DNA of 64,000 nt. Source: Bradyrhizobium sp. CCBAU 53421 (GTDB lineage Bacteria; Pseudomonadota; Alphaproteobacteria; Rhizobiales; Xanthobacteraceae). The stretch spans positions 1,922,001 through 1,986,000 of the forward strand of contig NZ_CP030047.1 of assembly GCF_015291625.1 (NCBI RefSeq). Reading direction: 5' to 3'. A program made the position numbers and the translations under genes. Within the stretch, counting starts at the first letter, position 1; each line of letters begins with the position of its first letter. The notes below the pieces were generated by a model. The model made no database searches. It was not told the origin of the DNA and worked only from the letters and a program-made list of their open reading frames with translations. This document shows, one piece after another, positions 41,199-49,667 of the stretch.

Positions 41199-41633
41199 CG
41201 AAAGCTCCTTGCTCGAAGTCAGCACTCGTCGTCGTGCCGGCGTCCAGGGAAACCGGGTGAAAGACGATTGCATCGCGGATGGGTTGCGGCCGGCGCGACG
41301 GGGAGACCCGGTGATCGACAAATTGTGAACCGGATCTGCGATCCCGCCGCGACGACATCGCTTCTTGGATGAGTGCAGGATTAAGAAATCCGGCAGATCG
41401 ATTCAACGCGCGCTACCCGCTGATTCCAGCCAAATGTCCGTCGATCTCGGCCAGCGCCGTCAGGGCGCGCGATCCAGCCTTTGCAGCGCGTGCCGGTGTG
41501 TTCGCCAACCCTAAATCCGGTGTCAGAATCTGGCGCATTTGTCAGTTGAAGTCGGCCGCCTGCTTGCGTCTTCTGGTCATCCTCTGCATGCGGCGACACG
41601 AGGTTCGCCGCGGTCCCAATCAGGGAGGATTTC
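41199..41633. other. Divergent non-coding region between catalase gene and exported Gly/His-rich gene
   Basis: This 435-base spacer contains the promoters of both flanking genes. I see no convincing operator, repeat or small gene. The downstream ribosome site GGGAGG lies at about 41623-41629. Confidence 0.4.
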
Positions 41634-42122
41634 ATGAAGAACAGGCTTGTCACGTGTCTCACGGCAGCGACGCTCGCGGTCAGCGTTGCGCTTGCACCCG
41701 CTGCCCTCGCCAGAGGCGGCGGCGGTGGTGGTGGCGGACATGGCGGCGGTGGCTTCGGTGGCGGCCATGGCGGTGGCTTTGCTGGTGCCATGGGCGGCGG
41801 TATGCATGGCGGCGGCTTCGGCGGCATGCATGGAGGCGGAATGGCGTTCGCCGCGATGGGCGGCGGCGGGCATTTTGCCGGTGGGCATTTTGGCGGCGCG
41901 CGCTTCGCAGGTGCACCGGCATTTGGCCCGCGGTTTGCCGGCGCCGGATTCCACGGCTCGCGCTTCTTCCATCATGGCGGCTTCTTCCACCACCACCGCT
42001 TCCATCGCTTCGCCTTCTTCGGCGGTCCCTACGTCTATGCCGATTACTACAACGGCTGCTACCGCAGGGTATGGACGTCGTACGGGCTGCAATGGGTCAA
42101 TGTGTGCGGGGACTATTGGTGA
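41634..42122 (+). CDS. Exported glycine/histidine-rich protein
   Basis: This is a 162-residue protein with a clear signal peptide (residues 1-26, 'TLAVSVALAPAALARG'). A Gly-rich repeat region with many Gly-His and Met steps follows ('GGGHGGGFAGAMGGGMHGGG'), then a His-cluster ('FFHHGGFFHHHRFHRF'). The C-terminus is aromatic ('YNGCYRRVWTSYGLQWVNVCGDYW') with two Cys. Similar proteins are common in rhizobia. A metal-binding or surface role is a guess from the His content. The ribosome site is GGGAGG. It stands alone, 146 bases before a two-component operon. Confidence 0.75.
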   Translation: MKNRLVTCLTAATLAVSVALAPAALARGGGGGGGGHGGGGFGGGHGGGFAGAMGGGMHGGGFGGMHGGGMAFAAMGGGGHFAGGHFGGARFAGAPAFGPRFAGAGFHGSRFFHHGGFFHHHRFHRFAFFGGPYVYADYYNGCYRRVWTSYGLQWVNVCGDYW

Positions 42123-42214
42123 TCACCCAACCAACCGCACCGTTGTCGCGGTCGTCGCCAGGCGTTCCATCCAGCCCCGGAATGGGATAGTCTGGCGGCG
42201 ACCGTTGCGGGGCG

Positions 42215-42266
42215 CTCGGAGAGCTTGAGAACTCGGTGAGTTCAAGACAGCTCGGAGAGTTCAAGA
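42215..42266 (+). repeat. Three imperfect 16-base repeats in the leader of the response regulator gene
   Basis: Copies: ctcggagagcttgaga (42215-42230), ctcggtgagttcaaga (42232-42247) and ctcggagagttcaaga (42251-42266). The last one ends 2 bases before the ATG and contains the ribosome site. They may be binding sites for the regulator (direct repeats) or a slipped duplication of the ribosome site. Confidence 0.55.
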
Positions 42267-42268
42267 AG

Positions 42269-42961
42269 ATGACCGGAGCTCACCGCCGCATTCTTGTCGT
42301 CGAGGACGATCCGGAGACCGCGGGTCAGCTCGTCGAGGAGCTCACCACCAGCGGCTATGACGTGGATCTGGCTGCGAACGGCCGCGAGGCGCTGAGCCAG
42401 GGGGCGGCACGCGATTATGCCGTGATCACTATCGATCGCATGCTGCCCGACATCGACGGCATCACGGTGATGCGCCAGATGCGCGACGACGGCATCGCGG
42501 TGCCGTTCCTGATCATCAGCGCGCTCGGCGAGGTCGACGATCGCGTGCGCGGCTTGCGCGCCGGCGGCGACGACTATCTGGTCAAGCCGTTCTCGTTTGT
42601 CGAGCTGCTGGCGCGGCTGGAGGCGCTTGGCCGCCGCAGCGAGACCGTTGCCAAGGAGACCATCTTGCGGGTCGGCGATCTCGCGGTCGACCTGATCGCG
42701 CGGACGGCCAGCCGCCGCGGCCGCAAGATTCCGCTGCTGCCGAAGGAATTCCAGCTGCTCGAATATCTCGCGCGCAACGAAGGCCGCGTGGTGTCGCGCG
42801 CCATGCTGTTGCAGCACGTGTGGGATCTGCACTTCGATCCCTCGACCAACATCATCGACGTCTATGTCGGCCGGGTGCGCCGCAAGGTCGACGACCAGCA
42901 AGCCTATCCGCTGATCCACACGATCCGCGGCATCGGGTACTGCCTCCGTGCTCCTGGCTAA
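42269..42961 (+). CDS. OmpR/PhoB-type response regulator
   Basis: This is a 230-residue protein: receiver domain (1-120) with Asp56 as phosphorylation site ('VITIDRMLPDIDG') and Lys in 'YLVKPFSF', then a winged-helix DNA-binding domain ('LLPKEFQLLEYLARNEGRVVSRAMLLQHVWDLHFDPSTNIIDVYVGRVRRKVD'). The ATG at 42269 is preferred. A GTG at 42236 lies inside the leader repeats. It overlaps the sensor kinase gene by 14 bases. Stimulus unknown. Neighbours (catalase, exported His-rich protein) would allow a metal or envelope stress role. Confidence 0.92.
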   Translation: MTGAHRRILVVEDDPETAGQLVEELTTSGYDVDLAANGREALSQGAARDYAVITIDRMLPDIDGITVMRQMRDDGIAVPFLIISALGEVDDRVRGLRAGGDDYLVKPFSFVELLARLEALGRRSETVAKETILRVGDLAVDLIARTASRRGRKIPLLPKEFQLLEYLARNEGRVVSRAMLLQHVWDLHFDPSTNIIDVYVGRVRRKVDDQQAYPLIHTIRGIGYCLRAPG

Positions 42962-44321
42962 GACCCTGAAGTCGTCGACGTTCCGCCTGGCGTTGATCGC
43001 CATCGGTATGTTCGGCCTCATCGTGTCTGTGATCTTCGCCTATGTCTACTGGTCGACGCTGTCCTATGTACGCGACAGGTCCGACCGCGCCATCATGACC
43101 GAGCAGGCGAGCCTCGACGACGCCTATGCGCGATCCGGCCGCGATGGCCTGACCGCGTTGATCGCGCAACGCATCGCGAACAAGGGTCTTGCCGATCAGG
43201 TTTATCTGCTGGTCGGGCCCGGCTCCGCGGTGCTGGCGGGAAATCTCAAGCAATGGCCGGCAGACGCCGTTGGAGATGGATGGACGGAATTCCGGACCCC
43301 GCTGCCGCAGCTCGCGTCGGGAACCGCACTGGTGCGCGCCGTGACGAAAACCTTGCCAGGCGGTGATCGGCTGCTGGTCGGCCGCGACATCAGCGATCTC
43401 GACGGCTTCATGGCGCAGATCAGGGCTGCGGGTATCGCGGTCGTCGTGCTGATCATTGGGCTTGCGGCCGCCGCCAGCATCGGGGTCACAAGGCGAACCG
43501 TGGGCCGGATCGAGTCGATCAACGCGACCAGTCGCGCGATCATGCTCTCTGGCCTCGACCAGCGCATCCCGCTCCATGGCAGTCATGACGAATGGGATCG
43601 CGTTGCCGAGAATCTCAATCTGATGCTGGATCGCATCCAGACCCTGATGGGCGACGTCAAGCAAGTCAGCGAGAATATCGCCCACGACCTGCGCACGCCG
43701 TTGACCCGGATGCGCGGCCGGCTCGAGAAGGCCTATCACGCCCCGCGCAACGGCGAGGGCGATGCGGCGCTGATCGGCGACACCATTGCCGATCTCGACG
43801 CGGTGCTCGGCATGTTCGCATCGATCACGCGGATTTCCGAGATCGAGACTCGGGCCCGCAAGGGCGCGTTCCGCACCGTCAACCTGGTCGAGATCGCGGG
43901 CGAGGTGGTCGAGCTCTACGATGCCGCCGCCGAAGAGGTCACCACCCATCTCGACCTTGCCGGCGATCCGGCGGTGCTGGTCACCGGCGATCGCGACCTT
44001 TTGTTCGACGCCATCGCCAATCTCGTCGACAACGCCATCAAGCATGGCCGTCCAGGCGGACGGGTGACTGTGACCTGCGAAAATGACGAGGGCGGGCCGG
44101 TGATTTCGGTCGCTGATAACGGTCCCGGCATTCCCGCCGAGCAGCATGACCGCGTCTTCAAGCGGTTCTACCGGCTCGAGCAGAGCCGCTACACGCCGGG
44201 CAACGGCCTCGGCCTCAGCCTGGTCGCCGCGGTCGCGAGCCTGCACGGCGCAAAGATCGAATTGCGCGATAACGCTCCGGGTTTGTTGTGCAGGCTCGTG
44301 TTCCCGCCGACGGAAACGTAG
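42948..44321 (+). CDS. Sensor histidine kinase
   Basis: This 457-residue membrane kinase has transmembrane helices at about 13-35 and 158-180 around a ~120-residue periplasmic domain. HAMP (about 181-235) and the HisKA box with His246 ('SENIAHDLRTPLTRM') follow, then the ATPase domain with N-box 'NLVDNAIKHG', G1 'SVADNGPGIP' and G2 'NGLGLSL'. The GTG start lies inside the end of the response regulator gene (14-base overlap), so the two are translationally coupled partners. Confidence 0.93.
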   Translation: MLLAKTLKSSTFRLALIAIGMFGLIVSVIFAYVYWSTLSYVRDRSDRAIMTEQASLDDAYARSGRDGLTALIAQRIANKGLADQVYLLVGPGSAVLAGNLKQWPADAVGDGWTEFRTPLPQLASGTALVRAVTKTLPGGDRLLVGRDISDLDGFMAQIRAAGIAVVVLIIGLAAAASIGVTRRTVGRIESINATSRAIMLSGLDQRIPLHGSHDEWDRVAENLNLMLDRIQTLMGDVKQVSENIAHDLRTPLTRMRGRLEKAYHAPRNGEGDAALIGDTIADLDAVLGMFASITRISEIETRARKGAFRTVNLVEIAGEVVELYDAAAEEVTTHLDLAGDPAVLVTGDRDLLFDAIANLVDNAIKHGRPGGRVTVTCENDEGGPVISVADNGPGIPAEQHDRVFKRFYRLEQSRYTPGNGLGLSLVAAVASLHGAKIELRDNAPGLLCRLVFPPTET

Positions 44322-44380
44322 GGAGTGTCAGCGCTGTCGCGAGAATGCGGATGTATGTCCGCCTTCCGTGCAACAAAATT

Positions 44381-44520
44381 GGTGTCGTCCCGGGCAAGCG
44401 AAGCGCGGCCCGGGACCCATAACCACCAATGCGAATTGTTCTGCTGAACTGGGGCTACAGCTCGCTTCAACAACACGGCCCTGTGGTTATGGGTCCCTGC
44501 TTTCGCAGGGACGACGGTGT
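44381..44520. repeat. Extragenic palindromic element between convergent genes
   Basis: The left module ggtgtcgtcccgggc...gcccgggacccataaccac (44381-44427) and right module gtggttatgggtccctgc...gcagggacgacggtg (44482-44518) are inverted copies of a hairpin unit, separated by ~55 bases. This is a known type of dispersed rhizobial repeat. It lies between the kinase gene and the end of the minus-strand operon. Confidence 0.75.
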
Positions 44521-44532
44521 GGTGAGAGCAGC

Positions 44533-45159
44533 TCAAAACCGCCCCGCCATCTCCGCGAGCCGGCGGTGCGCGGCTTCGCGGGCCGCGCGGATCGGCTCCG
44601 CAGGCCCGGTGGTCGGGCCGATCGGCGCGAAGCGGACGTCACTGATGCCGATGAAGCGCAGCGCCTCGCGCAGATAGGGCGTCGCCATATCGATGCGGCC
44701 GCGGTTCATGCCGGTGACGAAGTCGCTGCCGCTGGCGATGATCGCGACTGTCGGGCGGTCCTTGAGCAGCGGCAGATAGCCCAGCGCCGGATCGAAGCGG
44801 AAGGTCAGCCCGGGCTGGATGATGACGTCGAGCCACTGCTTGAGCTTGTAGGGAATGGAAAAATTCCACATCGGGGTCGAGATCAGCACGCGGTCGGCCA
44901 GCGACAGCCGCAGCGCCAGGCGCTCGGCGACGGCAAAGGCGTCTTGCTGCGAATTGGTGAAAGCCTTGCCGCCGATCCGGGCGTATTTCGCCTCGAGCAG
45001 ATAGCCCTCGAACTCCGGCAACGGCTCGCGCCAGAGGTTCATCGCGTCGATCTCCCAGTCCGGCCGCACCTCGCGGAAGCGATCGAGAAAGACGCGCGCG
45101 CCGGCCGCCGATGTCGAATCGGCGCGGGGAGAGCAGCTAAGATGGAGCAGCTTCGGCAC
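44533..45159 (-). CDS. azoR: FMN-dependent NADH:quinone oxidoreductase / azoreductase
   Basis: This is a 208-residue flavodoxin-fold reductase of the AcpD/AzoR family. The N-terminal phosphate loop is 'LHLSCSPRADSTSAAG', and the FMN-binding block 'ISTPMWNFSIPYKLKQWLD' is diagnostic. It reduces quinones and azo compounds with NAD(P)H. The GTG start has its ribosome site (GAGGAGG) overlapping the stop of the upstream fusion gene. It is the last gene of the long minus-strand operon and may remove quinone by-products of the pathway. Confidence 0.88.
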   Translation of the reverse strand: MPKLLHLSCSPRADSTSAAGARVFLDRFREVRPDWEIDAMNLWREPLPEFEGYLLEAKYARIGGKAFTNSQQDAFAVAERLALRLSLADRVLISTPMWNFSIPYKLKQWLDVIIQPGLTFRFDPALGYLPLLKDRPTVAIIASGSDFVTGMNRGRIDMATPYLREALRFIGISDVRFAPIGPTTGPAEPIRAAREAAHRRLAEMAGRF

Positions 45160-45168
45160 CGCGCCTCC

Positions 45169-46743
45169 TCAGCCCAGCGCCTTGATGACAGTGTCGGCGT
45201 TGGTCACGACGGAGACGTTCTGGAGTGCGAAGTTGATCGCGGCGTTGTGCCAATCGGCATTCATGGTCGAGCAGCAATCCTCCGGCACGATCATGAAGTA
45301 GCCCTTGTCGGCACCGGTGCGGGCAGTGTGCTCGACCGACATGTTGGTCCAGGCCCCGGTGTTGATGATCATGTCGCGGCCGGTTGCTTTCAGGATGGTT
45401 TCGAGCCGCGTACCTTCCCAGGCGCTCATCCGCATCTTCTCGACCACGAAGTCGCCCGGACGCGGCTCGAGCCCGGAGACCGGCGCCGCCCCCCAGCTGC
45501 CGCGCACCATCGCCTTGCTGTCGACCAACCCCTCGAACAGCGGTGCATTCAGTGTCACGCCGGGCGCGCCCGGCTCGACCACGAACCAGACATGGATGAT
45601 GGCGACGCCGCGCGCCCGCGCGGCCTCGGCGACGCGGCGGACATTCTCGACGACATGCTGCTGGCGGGCATGCGCGGGCGCGCCGGACTCGGCGAACGCG
45701 CCGCCGTCCATGATGACGTCGTTCTGCATGTCCTGGATGATCATCGCGCAACGCTGCGGATCGATCCGCATCTCGCCGGCAGCGAGATTGGGTGCGGGCG
45801 CGGAGGTCGGTGCGGCGGCGGCGCCGCCGCGCTTGCCGCTCATATAGGGTTCATGGCGCGGCCCGACCTTCGTCGGGATCGCGTAGACCGAATGGGTCGC
45901 GGCAAGGTAAAGCGTGCGGAAGTCGGCGCCGCCCCAGGCGAGGTTGGCGACGAGCTCGGGCAGGCGGACCTTGCCGAGCAGATTGCCGTCGGGCGAATAG
46001 ACCCAGACGCCGCCGGGCGCGGTGACCCAGACATTGCCGCGCTGGTCGCACTTCATGCCGTCGGGGACGCCGGGCTCGAGCTCGGAGCGGATGCCGCTTG
46101 CGAACACGCGCGGATTGCCGAGCGTGCCGTCGGCGCCGACATCGAAGGCACGGATCAGCGCCTGCACGGTGTCGTTGACATAGAGGATGCGCTCGTCGGG
46201 CGAGAAACACAGCCCGTTCGGTTGCTCGAACAAATAGCGGTCGACCAGCAACTTCGGTCCGCCGCCGCCGGGCGACACCCGGTAGACGCCCTGGAAGCCG
46301 AGCTGGCGTGGCCGCTCGACACCATAGACCGGCATACGGCCGTACCAGGGATCGGAGAAATAGATCGCGCCGCTCGAATGAACGCAGACGTCGTTCGGGC
46401 TGTTGAGCTCCTGGTTCTCGTAATGCGACGCCAGCACCTCGCGCCGCCCGTCGGGTCGCTCACGGATCAGCGAGGACGTCGCGTGCTCGCAGACGATCAA
46501 ATTGAGGTCGGCGTCATAGGTCATGCCGTTGCACTTGTTCGACGGGCGCTTGACCTCGACCACGCCGCGCCGTGCATCCCAGCGCCGGCGCACGTCGCCC
46601 GGCATGTCGGAGAACAGCAGGAAGTGATCGACCGGATGCCAGATCGGTCCTTCCGTGAAGTCGAAGCCGGTACCGACCTGGCCGACCGGCGCGTAGGGGT
46701 CGATCAGGTCCTCGAACTCGCCGCGCAGCGTGACATGCGTCAT
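45169..46743 (-). CDS. Fusion protein: SMP-30/gluconolactonase domain plus isochorismatase-like hydrolase domain
   Basis: This is a 524-residue protein. Residues about 15-305 form a six-bladed SMP-30/gluconolactonase propeller ('FDFTEGPIWHP', 'NSPNDVCVHSSGAIYFSDPWYG', 'EPGVPDGMKCDQRGNVWV'). An Ala/Pro linker (about 306-328) leads to an isochorismatase-like domain (about 330-524). In that domain Asp338 ('IIQDMQND') and Lys436 ('VVEKMRMSAWEGT') fit the hydrolase triad. The position of the usual nucleophile Cys is Ser469 ('TNMSVEHTAR'). Lactone and amide hydrolysis could be coupled in one chain. The gene is 18 bases after the lactonase gene and 9 bases before the reductase gene. Start ATG 46741-46743. 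Confidence 0.85.
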   Translation of the reverse strand: MTHVTLRGEFEDLIDPYAPVGQVGTGFDFTEGPIWHPVDHFLLFSDMPGDVRRRWDARRGVVEVKRPSNKCNGMTYDADLNLIVCEHATSSLIRERPDGRREVLASHYENQELNSPNDVCVHSSGAIYFSDPWYGRMPVYGVERPRQLGFQGVYRVSPGGGGPKLLVDRYLFEQPNGLCFSPDERILYVNDTVQALIRAFDVGADGTLGNPRVFASGIRSELEPGVPDGMKCDQRGNVWVTAPGGVWVYSPDGNLLGKVRLPELVANLAWGGADFRTLYLAATHSVYAIPTKVGPRHEPYMSGKRGGAAAAPTSAPAPNLAAGEMRIDPQRCAMIIQDMQNDVIMDGGAFAESGAPAHARQQHVVENVRRVAEAARARGVAIIHVWFVVEPGAPGVTLNAPLFEGLVDSKAMVRGSWGAAPVSGLEPRPGDFVVEKMRMSAWEGTRLETILKATGRDMIINTGAWTNMSVEHTARTGADKGYFMIVPEDCCSTMNADWHNAAINFALQNVSVVTNADTVIKALG

Positions 46744-46761
46744 CGCATCAAGCCTCCGCAT

Positions 46762-47610
46762 CTACGCCGGGAACCAGTTGCGCTGTGGCAGGCTCTGCAC
46801 GATCGGGCCCGGCACCTGGTCGTGCAGCCGCCCGACCACCACGCCGCCCTCGATCTTCGCGGGACGATCATGCACCGGCAGCAGATAACGCGAATTGTTC
46901 AGGAGCTTCTTGATCGAGGCCTTCTCGGCGCGCTTGCTGGTGCCGTGGTTGCCCGTGGTGCGCGGCTCGGCGTCGTGGATTTCGTTAAAGGGATTCACGA
47001 TCTGGTCGTTGAAATCATAGATCACGTCGCCGCAGATCGTGGCGATGCCGTCGGCGGTGTGGACGTGAATGTTCATCGAGCCCTCGGTATGGGCGTTGGC
47101 GGCATCGCAATAGACGCCCGGCATCAACTCGACCGGGCCGGTAATCTCGAGGTCGAGGAGGCGCAGCGCGCTCTTGGTGTGCAGGCGGTCGATCAGGTGC
47201 TTGATGTCGGGTGCGGGATATTGCGGATGCATCAGGCCGGAGACGGAGTATTCCAGCTCCTTGCGGTTCAGCACAACGGTCGTGTTCATCGGGAACAGGT
47301 CGTCCTTGCCGGCATGGTCGATGTGCAGATGGGTGTGGCAAACGAAGCGGACGTCGCCCATCCGCACGCCGTGGCGGGCCAGCTGGTTCTCGATCATGTT
47401 CTCGTGGTACTGGAGGCCGCGCATGCCGAGCGTCTCCATGATCTGGTTGGATCGGTAGCCGGTATCGACCAGCACGGGGTAGGGGCCGCCGAGGATCAGG
47501 AAGCCGAGCGTCAGCACGCGGCGGGTGCGGCCGCAATTGTGCCCGAGGACGAGGAAACTCGATTCCAGCTCGATATCGCCATAGTCCAGGATCTTGATCT
47601 CCAACGGCAT
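46762..47610 (-). CDS. Metallo-beta-lactamase-fold hydrolase, N-acyl homoserine lactonase-like (AttM/AiiA type)
   Basis: This is a 282-residue protein with the metal motif H94-x-H96-x-D98-H99 ('HTHLHIDHAG'), the later His in 'ANAHTEGS' and Asp in 'ICGDVIYD'. The AHL-lactonase-like family also includes enzymes that open other gamma-lactones. The start ATG 47608-47610 follows GGGAGGGAGAG. Placed in a catabolic operon, it more likely hydrolyses a pathway lactone than a quorum signal, though the latter is not excluded. Confidence 0.88.
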   Translation of the reverse strand: MPLEIKILDYGDIELESSFLVLGHNCGRTRRVLTLGFLILGGPYPVLVDTGYRSNQIMETLGMRGLQYHENMIENQLARHGVRMGDVRFVCHTHLHIDHAGKDDLFPMNTTVVLNRKELEYSVSGLMHPQYPAPDIKHLIDRLHTKSALRLLDLEITGPVELMPGVYCDAANAHTEGSMNIHVHTADGIATICGDVIYDFNDQIVNPFNEIHDAEPRTTGNHGTSKRAEKASIKKLLNNSRYLLPVHDRPAKIEGGVVVGRLHDQVPGPIVQSLPQRNWFPA

Positions 47611-47661
47611 TGCTCTCCCTCCCAATTCCTGTTCGTATCGTGTTCTGTGTCCGCAACGCGC

Positions 47662-48552
47662 CTAGGGCCCCAGCCGATAGACCCGCGCCGCCGTGGTGCT
47701 GAAGATCGCCTCGCGCTGCTCGCGGCTGAGCCGTTCGGCTGCCGCCTTGAAGGCGTCGACGAGATCGCGGTAGCTGGTCCACAGCTTCTCGATCGGAAAG
47801 TTCGAGCCGAACAGGCAGCGCTCCGCGCCGAAGATCGCGACGGTGTCGATTACGACGCCGGCGATATGCGCGGCATCGTTGCGATGGATGAAGGTGCCGA
47901 GCCCCGATAGCTTGGACACCACGTTCGGGCATTGCGCGAGCCGCGCCATGCCGGCGCGCCAGGCGGCGCGGCCTTGCGGCGACAGATCCTCCAGCATGCC
48001 GGCATGCTGGAGGATGAAGGTCACGCCGGGGCAGGACTCCGCAAGACCGGCGGCGTCGGTCATCTGCGGCGCAAACACCTGCAGGTCGAAACTCCAGCCA
48101 TAGTCGACGAGGTGGCCGACATTGCGCCGGATCACGGGATCGGTGCAGAGATCGGGCCGGGCCGCGAAGCGGTAGAGCGGGTTGTCGTGCCAGTGCAGCT
48201 GCATGCGCACGCCACGCACCAGCGGGTAGTGCTTTAATCGGTCGAGCTGCGGCCGGACGTCGTCGGCGGAAAAATCGGCATAGGCGACGAGGGCGTGCGG
48301 CCAGCCGTGCGCGTCGGCGGTCTGCTGCACCCAGGCGGCCTCATCCTCGAACTGGCCGTTCGGCCAGTTGGTCTGGACATAGACTGATCGGGTGACGCCC
48401 GTGCCCTTGAGGTCGTCGAGATACTCCTCGATCGGATAGTCGCGCCGGATCGGCTCATAGGGGCCGAAGATGCGCGGCTGCATCGGGCCGGACAGCCAGG
48501 CGAGATCGGCCTGACGCCAGATGTGATGATGTCCGTCGACGATACCAGTCAC
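47662..48552 (-). CDS. Amidohydrolase family protein (COG3618, lactone hydrolase-like)
   Basis: This is a 296-residue TIM-barrel hydrolase with 'VDGHHHIW' (HxH), 'FILQHAG' and 'CLFGSNFPIEKL'. In the last motif the usual metal-binding Asp position reads Asn, as in one known branch of this family. It overlaps the upstream VWA gene by 4 bases. Likely substrate class is a lactone or a cyclic amide; specificity unknown. It is distinct from the 36.3 kb homologue (GSDWP type). Confidence 0.85.
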   Translation of the reverse strand: MTGIVDGHHHIWRQADLAWLSGPMQPRIFGPYEPIRRDYPIEEYLDDLKGTGVTRSVYVQTNWPNGQFEDEAAWVQQTADAHGWPHALVAYADFSADDVRPQLDRLKHYPLVRGVRMQLHWHDNPLYRFAARPDLCTDPVIRRNVGHLVDYGWSFDLQVFAPQMTDAAGLAESCPGVTFILQHAGMLEDLSPQGRAAWRAGMARLAQCPNVVSKLSGLGTFIHRNDAAHIAGVVIDTVAIFGAERCLFGSNFPIEKLWTSYRDLVDAFKAAAERLSREQREAIFSTTAARVYRLGP

Positions 48553-49667
48553 GCAGCTCTCCTTGTCGCAAGCGACAGCAGATGCGCGACCACTGCCGCG
48601 CTCGATCCGCCGTCCACGAGATCATCGACGAAGCGCTGGATCGCGATCAGCGCCTCGGTTTGCGGCTTGAAGCCGGGCGCGGTCGCGAGCGGTGTCAGCC
48701 AGCTCACCCGCCAGGCCCGCCGCGACAGTTTTGCGACCGCATCGCGCAGCGCGGCCGGATCGCCGCGCTCCAGACCATCCGAGACGATCACGACGGCGGC
48801 GCCGCGGGCATATCCGCCGAACCGCGGTACCGCGAGGAAGGCCTGCAGCGCGTCGCCGATGCGGGTGCCGCCGTCCCAGTCGCTGACCAGGAAGGATGCC
48901 GCACTCAGCGCCTGCTCGCGGCGCTTCAGCCGCAGCGCCGGGGTGACGCGGGTAAGCCTCGTGCCGAAGGTGAAGACCTCGACATTGCCGGCCGCCTGCA
49001 CCAGCGCATGCGCCAGCCGCATATTCTCCTCGGTGCGCGCCTTCATCGAGCCGGAGACGTCGATCAGGAGCAGCATCTTGCGCGGCCGCTGGCGGCGGCG
49101 CATCCGGCCGAGCCGCAGCACCTCGCCGTCATTGCGCACGCTGTCACGCAAAGTGCGGCGGAGGTCGGCGAATGGACCAGAGCGCGCACGGCGTCGCCGG
49201 TGGCCACGCCGCCGCGGCAATCGCCGTGCCGCCTCACGCGACAATTGGCGCAGCGGATCGCTGGTCGGGACTTGCGCAAAGCGGCGCTCGACCAGCGCCT
49301 CGGCGCGCGCCGCCGCGAGACCGGATTCGTTGGCCTCGTCGGCGAGCGGCGGCTCGTCCTCGCCGCGGCCTTCCTCCTGCAGCCGAACGGTCTCCTCGTC
49401 CTCGCCCTCAGCCTGTTCGATCGCCTCGGCGCCGCGGAAGTGGATGTCGAACAGCCGGTCATATGTCGCGCGGCGCTCCGGCGGCGGCGCCAATGTCGCG
49501 AGACCGGCCTGGCGGATGTGCTCAAGGCTGCGTGGCCCGAGCAGCTCGATCGCGGCGAGGAAGCTCGTCGTCTGCTCCGGCGCGACCGAGAAGCCGTTGG
49601 CGCGCAACAGCGCGACAAAGGTGACGAAGATCCGCGCGGCGCGCGGCAGCTTGAGATCGTCGCTCAC
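48549..49667 (-). CDS. VWA domain protein, CoxE-like
   Basis: This is a 372-residue protein. The C-terminal half is a von Willebrand A domain with the MIDAS motif 'LLIDVSGSMKART' (DxSxS) and 'IVSDGLERGD'. The N-terminal half is helical with an acidic patch ('AEGEDEETVRLQEEGRGEDE') and an Arg-rich segment ('RRLPRRRGHRRRRARSG'). CoxE works with the AAA protein CoxD in maturation of the Mo/Cu centre of carbon monoxide dehydrogenase. The GTG start overlaps the MoxR stop (GTGA), so it is coupled to its presumed ATPase partner. Confidence 0.88.
   Translation of the reverse strand: MSDDLKLPRAARIFVTFVALLRANGFSVAPEQTTSFLAAIELLGPRSLEHIRQAGLATLAPPPERRATYDRLFDIHFRGAEAIEQAEGEDEETVRLQEEGRGEDEPPLADEANESGLAAARAEALVERRFAQVPTSDPLRQLSREAARRLPRRRGHRRRRARSGPFADLRRTLRDSVRNDGEVLRLGRMRRRQRPRKMLLLIDVSGSMKARTEENMRLAHALVQAAGNVEVFTFGTRLTRVTPALRLKRREQALSAASFLVSDWDGGTRIGDALQAFLAVPRFGGYARGAAVVIVSDGLERGDPAALRDAVAKLSRRAWRVSWLTPLATAPGFKPQTEALIAIQRFVDDLVDGGSSAAVVAHLLSLATRRAA

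Noticed and set aside
46762..47610. A quorum-quenching acyl-homoserine lactonase as a confident call
   Set aside because: The HxHxDH motif fits, but the gene sits inside a catabolic operon and the family also opens other lactones. Only the family level is claimed.
44146..47910. A very long plus-strand open frame (over 1200 codons) opposite the lactonase, fusion and reductase genes
   Set aside because: It is antisense to several proteins with intact catalytic motifs and is dominated by His, Arg, Asp and Gly. That is the usual mirror of GC-rich codon usage. It has no domain or ribosome site.
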